From positions 1 through 25,982 of the forward strand of contig JAOZFT010000037.1 of NCBI GenBank assembly GCA_027492035.1: 25,982 nucleotides of DNA. Reading direction: 5' to 3'. Of the stretch, positions 23,670-25,982 are shown piece by piece. Each line of letters starts with the position of its first letter. The first letter of the stretch is position 1. Source of the stretch: Thermoproteota archaeon. Lineage in GTDB: Archaea > Korarchaeota > JAOZGF01 > JAOZFZ01. Below the pieces are notes generated by a model, which was not told the origin of the DNA, searched no databases, and worked only from the letters and a program-made list of their open reading frames with translations. A program made the position numbers and the translations under genes.

Positions 23670-25052
23670 TCAGTAAAGGAATGGGAAACCTAAATCCATT
23701 AATTCGCTCTTTATTTTATTGTAGAGTTCTGTGTACTCTTTTGATGGCTTTACTTTTTTCACATCGTAACATTCTTGGAATGTTTTCCCTAGAGGTGGGT
23801 TGTACCATTTATTTTCATACTTTATAATAACTTCTTTAACTAATTCATTCACGTCGTCACGCTTTATTTGTTCCTTAGCTGCACCCCAACCAACTTCGCA
23901 GGCCATTCTAGCTTCCATTGGAGTTGTTCTGTTTTTATGTTTGTTGCAGGCAACCCCTATTTCCCAAAGATTGCCCCCTGAAACTACACTGACTAATCCG
24001 TGGACCGCTGATTCATATAACACCATGGGTGTGCAGGGGCCTGCAGCAGCAAAACCGTTAGATGTTGAAATAAAGGAGCTGTTCCTGGCTATTGCTTGAT
24101 AAGTTAAACTAACTACCCATAAAAGTTCACGGGAGGTATTTGAGTTATTTCTTATATCTATGGGGAAGTAGTTTGACCAGTGAGCTTGGTTAACCATTAA
24201 ACCCTGTAAAAAGTGAGCAATACCAACTACAGCTGTACCTTCAGGCCCGCCGCAGTATCCTCCTTTCATGGGGCCGAAAAGTGCACCTACGTAGCAGCCG
24301 TATTCATGAAAATGCACCATTTTGTTAAGGAGGGAGAAATCGGTTTTTAATTCAGCTATGGAAGCAACGAAACGGGTATCTGTCAATCTTTCACCCCATT
24401 CTTGGTTGCTGGCAGCTATTTGGGCGGTGTCACTTATTGCGGTACCAACACTTTTCAGGAATAAACCGGGTCTACCCACTCTCCTAGCTGTTTCTCTGAA
24501 CATCATGGCATGCGCTATAGCTCCTTTAACCTCGAAAGGAGTATTTGCTTCTATGGGTCTTCCTTCAATTTCTTCCAATATTGGGGCACAAACTCCATCT
24601 GCAATAGGTTCTTGTAAGTAAGCCATGGTCATAGGTACAAAAATTTCTTCGTCGCAGGTTATGTCTGGACTTAAAAGACAGAAGGGCCTCCTTTTATCCT
24701 CTACTTTTCTATGCCACATTTCACTTGAATCTTTTCCAAATCCTGTTTTTATTTTTCCAGGGTGTAAAGCTAAGGCTTCCTTTACTTCATCCTCTTCAAA
24801 CGTTATTCTTCTATTGGTGGATTTACAGAAGGTTCCAGTTTCTAAATAGAGTTCATACCCTGCCCTCCATAAGTCGTCAGCTAATGAGTTGTCGTTTGGA
24901 ACAATGTTGTCAGGGTCAAATTTTATTCCATACTCTTTAATAACCTCTCTGAGCTTAGGCCAAAGTATTCTTAGATCGAAGTCTTTCTCCCTACAAAAGG
25001 GGCCTTTCTTGGCTTTGTCAAGAACTTCATTTATCCGCCATGGAGGAACCAT
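23670..25052 (-). CDS. mtmB: MtmB-family corrinoid methyltransferase with lysine at the pyrrolysine position
   Basis: Homolog over its whole length (460 residues; methanogen MtmB about 458) of monomethylamine:corrinoid methyltransferase, which moves a methyl group from methylamine to a Co(I) corrinoid protein. Family landmarks: RPGLFLKS around 194-201, FGPMKGGYCGGPEGTAVVG, NNSNTSRELL, AAGPCTPM, PMEARMACEVGW and near the end GKTFQECYDVKKVKPSKEY. In MtmB the segment RPGxGV is followed by pyrrolysine encoded by TAG. The matching residue here is Lys200 with codon AAA at 24453-24455, and the gene has no internal TAG. The true substrate is therefore uncertain; non-pyrrolysine members of the related MttB family use other methylated compounds. 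ATG start with a GAGGGAG site, 2 bases after the corrinoid protein gene, so the two form an operon. Confidence 0.87.
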   Translation of the reverse strand: MVPPWRINEVLDKAKKGPFCREKDFDLRILWPKLREVIKEYGIKFDPDNIVPNDNSLADDLWRAGYELYLETGTFCKSTNRRITFEEDEVKEALALHPGKIKTGFGKDSSEMWHRKVEDKRRPFCLLSPDITCDEEIFVPMTMAYLQEPIADGVCAPILEEIEGRPIEANTPFEVKGAIAHAMMFRETARRVGRPGLFLKSVGTAISDTAQIAASNQEWGERLTDTRFVASIAELKTDFSLLNKMVHFHEYGCYVGALFGPMKGGYCGGPEGTAVVGIAHFLQGLMVNQAHWSNYFPIDIRNNSNTSRELLWVVSLTYQAIARNSSFISTSNGFAAAGPCTPMVLYESAVHGLVSVVSGGNLWEIGVACNKHKNRTTPMEARMACEVGWGAAKEQIKRDDVNELVKEVIIKYENKWYNPPLGKTFQECYDVKKVKPSKEYTELYNKIKSELMDLGFPFLY

Positions 25053-25054
25053 TT

Positions 25055-25723
25055 TTATTCTCCCTCATTGACAAGTTTAAGGGCTACTTTAACAGCTTTT
25101 TCAGCTGTTTCAGCCCATCCATCAGCTCCTATTTCTTCAGCCCATTCTTGAGTTGTTGAACCTCCACCTACTATTACGATAAACTTATCCCTCACTTTCA
25201 TTTCTTTCAGTAAATCTATCACCTCCTTCTGCGAACGCATTGTAGTTGTCATTAATGCTGATAAAGCTATTATGTCAGCTTTTGACTCTAAAGCAGCGTC
25301 AACAATATTTAGTGAAGATACGTCAGTTCCTAGATCTATTACTTCGAAACCGTTGACGTTTAGCAACAGTTTCACGATATTTTTACCTATGTCATGAATA
25401 TCGCCAGCCACGGTGGCTATAACAACTTTCCCCTTTTTATTAATGCTTCTTTCAATTTTACTCTCTTTTAACTTCTTCAAAAAAACTTCATTAGCTGCCT
25501 GTATAGCTTCAGCTGAAAACATTAAATCTGTTAAGAAGAAATCCCCCCTCTCAAATTTTTCCCCGACTTCTTTAGCTGTAGAAGTGACAACTGTATTAAT
25601 GGCTTCCAATGGGTCAAAACCCTCCTTAAGCAGCGAGTTTGCTATACGTTGTGCTTTTTCAGAGTCGCCTGCAATTATGCTTCTCCTTAATTCTTGAGTT
25701 AAGTCTTTCTTTAAATTAGACAC
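25055..25723 (-). CDS. Corrinoid (B12-binding) methyl-carrier protein, MtmC/MtbC/MttC type
   Basis: Carries the methyl group on cobalt between a substrate methyltransferase and a downstream acceptor enzyme. The N-terminal four-helix cap (about residues 5-85) contains GFDPLEAINTVVTSTAKEVG and FLTDLMFSAEA. The Rossmann B12 domain has DIHDIGKN with Asp108, His110 (lower cobalt ligand) and Gly113, then SALMTTTM at about 155-162 and GGGST at 186-190. I prefer the GTG at 25723 (222 residues) because AAGGTG lies 6 bases upstream; the GTG at 25732 is part of that site. First gene of the operon with the MtmB homolog. No corrinoid-reducing RamA-type activator or second methyltransferase lies in the window. 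Confidence 0.92.
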   Translation of the reverse strand: MSNLKKDLTQELRRSIIAGDSEKAQRIANSLLKEGFDPLEAINTVVTSTAKEVGEKFERGDFFLTDLMFSAEAIQAANEVFLKKLKESKIERSINKKGKVVIATVAGDIHDIGKNIVKLLLNVNGFEVIDLGTDVSSLNIVDAALESKADIIALSALMTTTMRSQKEVIDLLKEMKVRDKFIVIVGGGSTTQEWAEEIGADGWAETAEKAVKVALKLVNEGE

Positions 25724-25780
25724 TTCCCACACCTTTTTCCCAAGTTTTTACTTTTACACAAGAAAGTTTGCCTAAAAACC

Positions 25781-25797
25781 TTCCAAAGATTTTGGAA
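25781..25797. promoter_or_regulatory. Palindromic operator candidate between the divergent methyltransferase and LarA-like genes
   Basis: TTCCAAA GAT TTTGGAA is a perfect 7-base inverted repeat with a 3-base spacer. It lies 58 bases upstream of the corrinoid gene start and about 108 bases upstream of the LarA-like start. The size and position suit binding of a dimeric helix-turn-helix regulator. Confidence 0.45.
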
Positions 25798-25834
25798 AGA
25801 AAAAAAGATTTACTTTTAGATTTTTCAACTTATT

Positions 25835-25842
25835 TTTTTAAA
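25835..25842 (+). promoter_or_regulatory. TATA box of the LarA-like gene
   Basis: TTTTTAAA on the plus strand. A start near 25865 would give a leader of about 40 bases that includes the strong GGAGGTG Shine-Dalgarno at 25893-25899. Confidence 0.4.
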
Positions 25843-25904
25843 CCTTTCAACTAAAAGAAAGGAAGGGATGTGCAATGTAATGCCTCTAAATGGGAGGTGT
25901 TTAA

Positions 25905-25982
25905 TTGAAAAAGATTATAATTCCTTACGGAGATAAAAAAAGTAGAGTTTAGAGTTCCTGAAAAGAATTTTAGATGTTTTTT
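25905..25982 (+). pseudogene. Start of a LarA (lactate racemase)/DUF2088-like gene, frameshifted, cut by window edge
   Basis: TTG at 25905 follows GGAGGTG with a 5-base gap and encodes KKIIIPYGDKK, then reads into a stop (TAG) after SRV. Shifting frame at the run of seven A residues (25935-25941) gives VEFRVPEKNFRCF to the window edge. IPYG, then VEF.VPE.N, is the N-terminal pattern of LarA-family proteins (nickel-pincer lactate racemase and relatives). One A too many in the run explains the break: a real frameshift, a programmed slip or a sequencing error. Transcribed divergently from the corrinoid-methyltransferase operon. The identification rests on about 25 residues. Confidence 0.55.

Noticed and set aside
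23670-25052. Possible in-frame amber (pyrrolysine) codon in the methyltransferase
   Set aside because: The frame has no internal TAG; the equivalent codon is AAA.
1-25982. CRISPR array, insertion sequence or rRNA gene
   Set aside because: No regularly spaced repeats, no intact transposase with terminal inverted repeats and no rRNA-like sequence were seen.

Overview
The window looks like a stretch of an AT-rich archaeal chromosome. The main indicators are an archaeal form III RuBisCO, a HerA-like ATPase, an ACT-domain regulator of the COG2150 type, a COG2441/DUF1464 kinase and an archaeal-type LeuA. TATA-like boxes lie about 25 bases before transcript starts, Shine-Dalgarno cores read AGGTGA or GGAGG, and TTG and GTG starts are frequent. 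The gene mix would suit a Thermoproteota/TACK-type lineage such as Bathyarchaeia, but that placement is inference only.

Layout. At 1-934 (minus) is a tyrosine recombinase running off the left edge. From 1241 to 8461 is a pentose-phosphate and nucleotide block, mostly on the minus strand: form III RuBisCO, fused GMP synthase behind a purine-type phosphoribosyltransferase, and an hxlA-hxlB-rpiA operon, with a small ACT-domain regulator on the plus strand. At 8837-11855 (plus) are a DUF1464 sugar-kinase-fold protein and a HerA-like ATPase. At 11948-17296 (minus) is a tightly overlapping ilvB-ilvN-leuA-cimA operon for branched-chain amino acid synthesis. At 17297-18436 is a gene-poor stretch with two decayed genes and a scrap resembling a tRNA-Met anticodon arm. 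At 18437-23181 (minus) is a complete livK-livH-livM-livG-livF ABC transporter. At 23670-25723 (minus) is a corrinoid protein and methyltransferase pair. At the right edge (plus) is the start of a LarA-like gene with an apparent frameshift.

How the genes fit together. HxlA/HxlB can run in reverse from fructose 6-phosphate to ribulose 5-phosphate plus formaldehyde. RpiA then makes ribose 5-phosphate for PRPP, which the phosphoribosyltransferase uses and GuaA's pathway depends on. RuBisCO III returns nucleoside-derived ribulose bisphosphate to 3-phosphoglycerate. The right-hand block pairs an uptake system with a one-carbon transfer pair.

The most striking observation is that the methyltransferase is a full-length homolog of the pyrrolysine enzyme MtmB, with a lysine (AAA) codon where methanogen MtmB has the pyrrolysine (TAG) codon. 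A clean 7-3-7 palindrome sits between this operon and the divergent LarA-like gene and is a good operator candidate. No complete rRNA or tRNA gene and no CRISPR array were seen.
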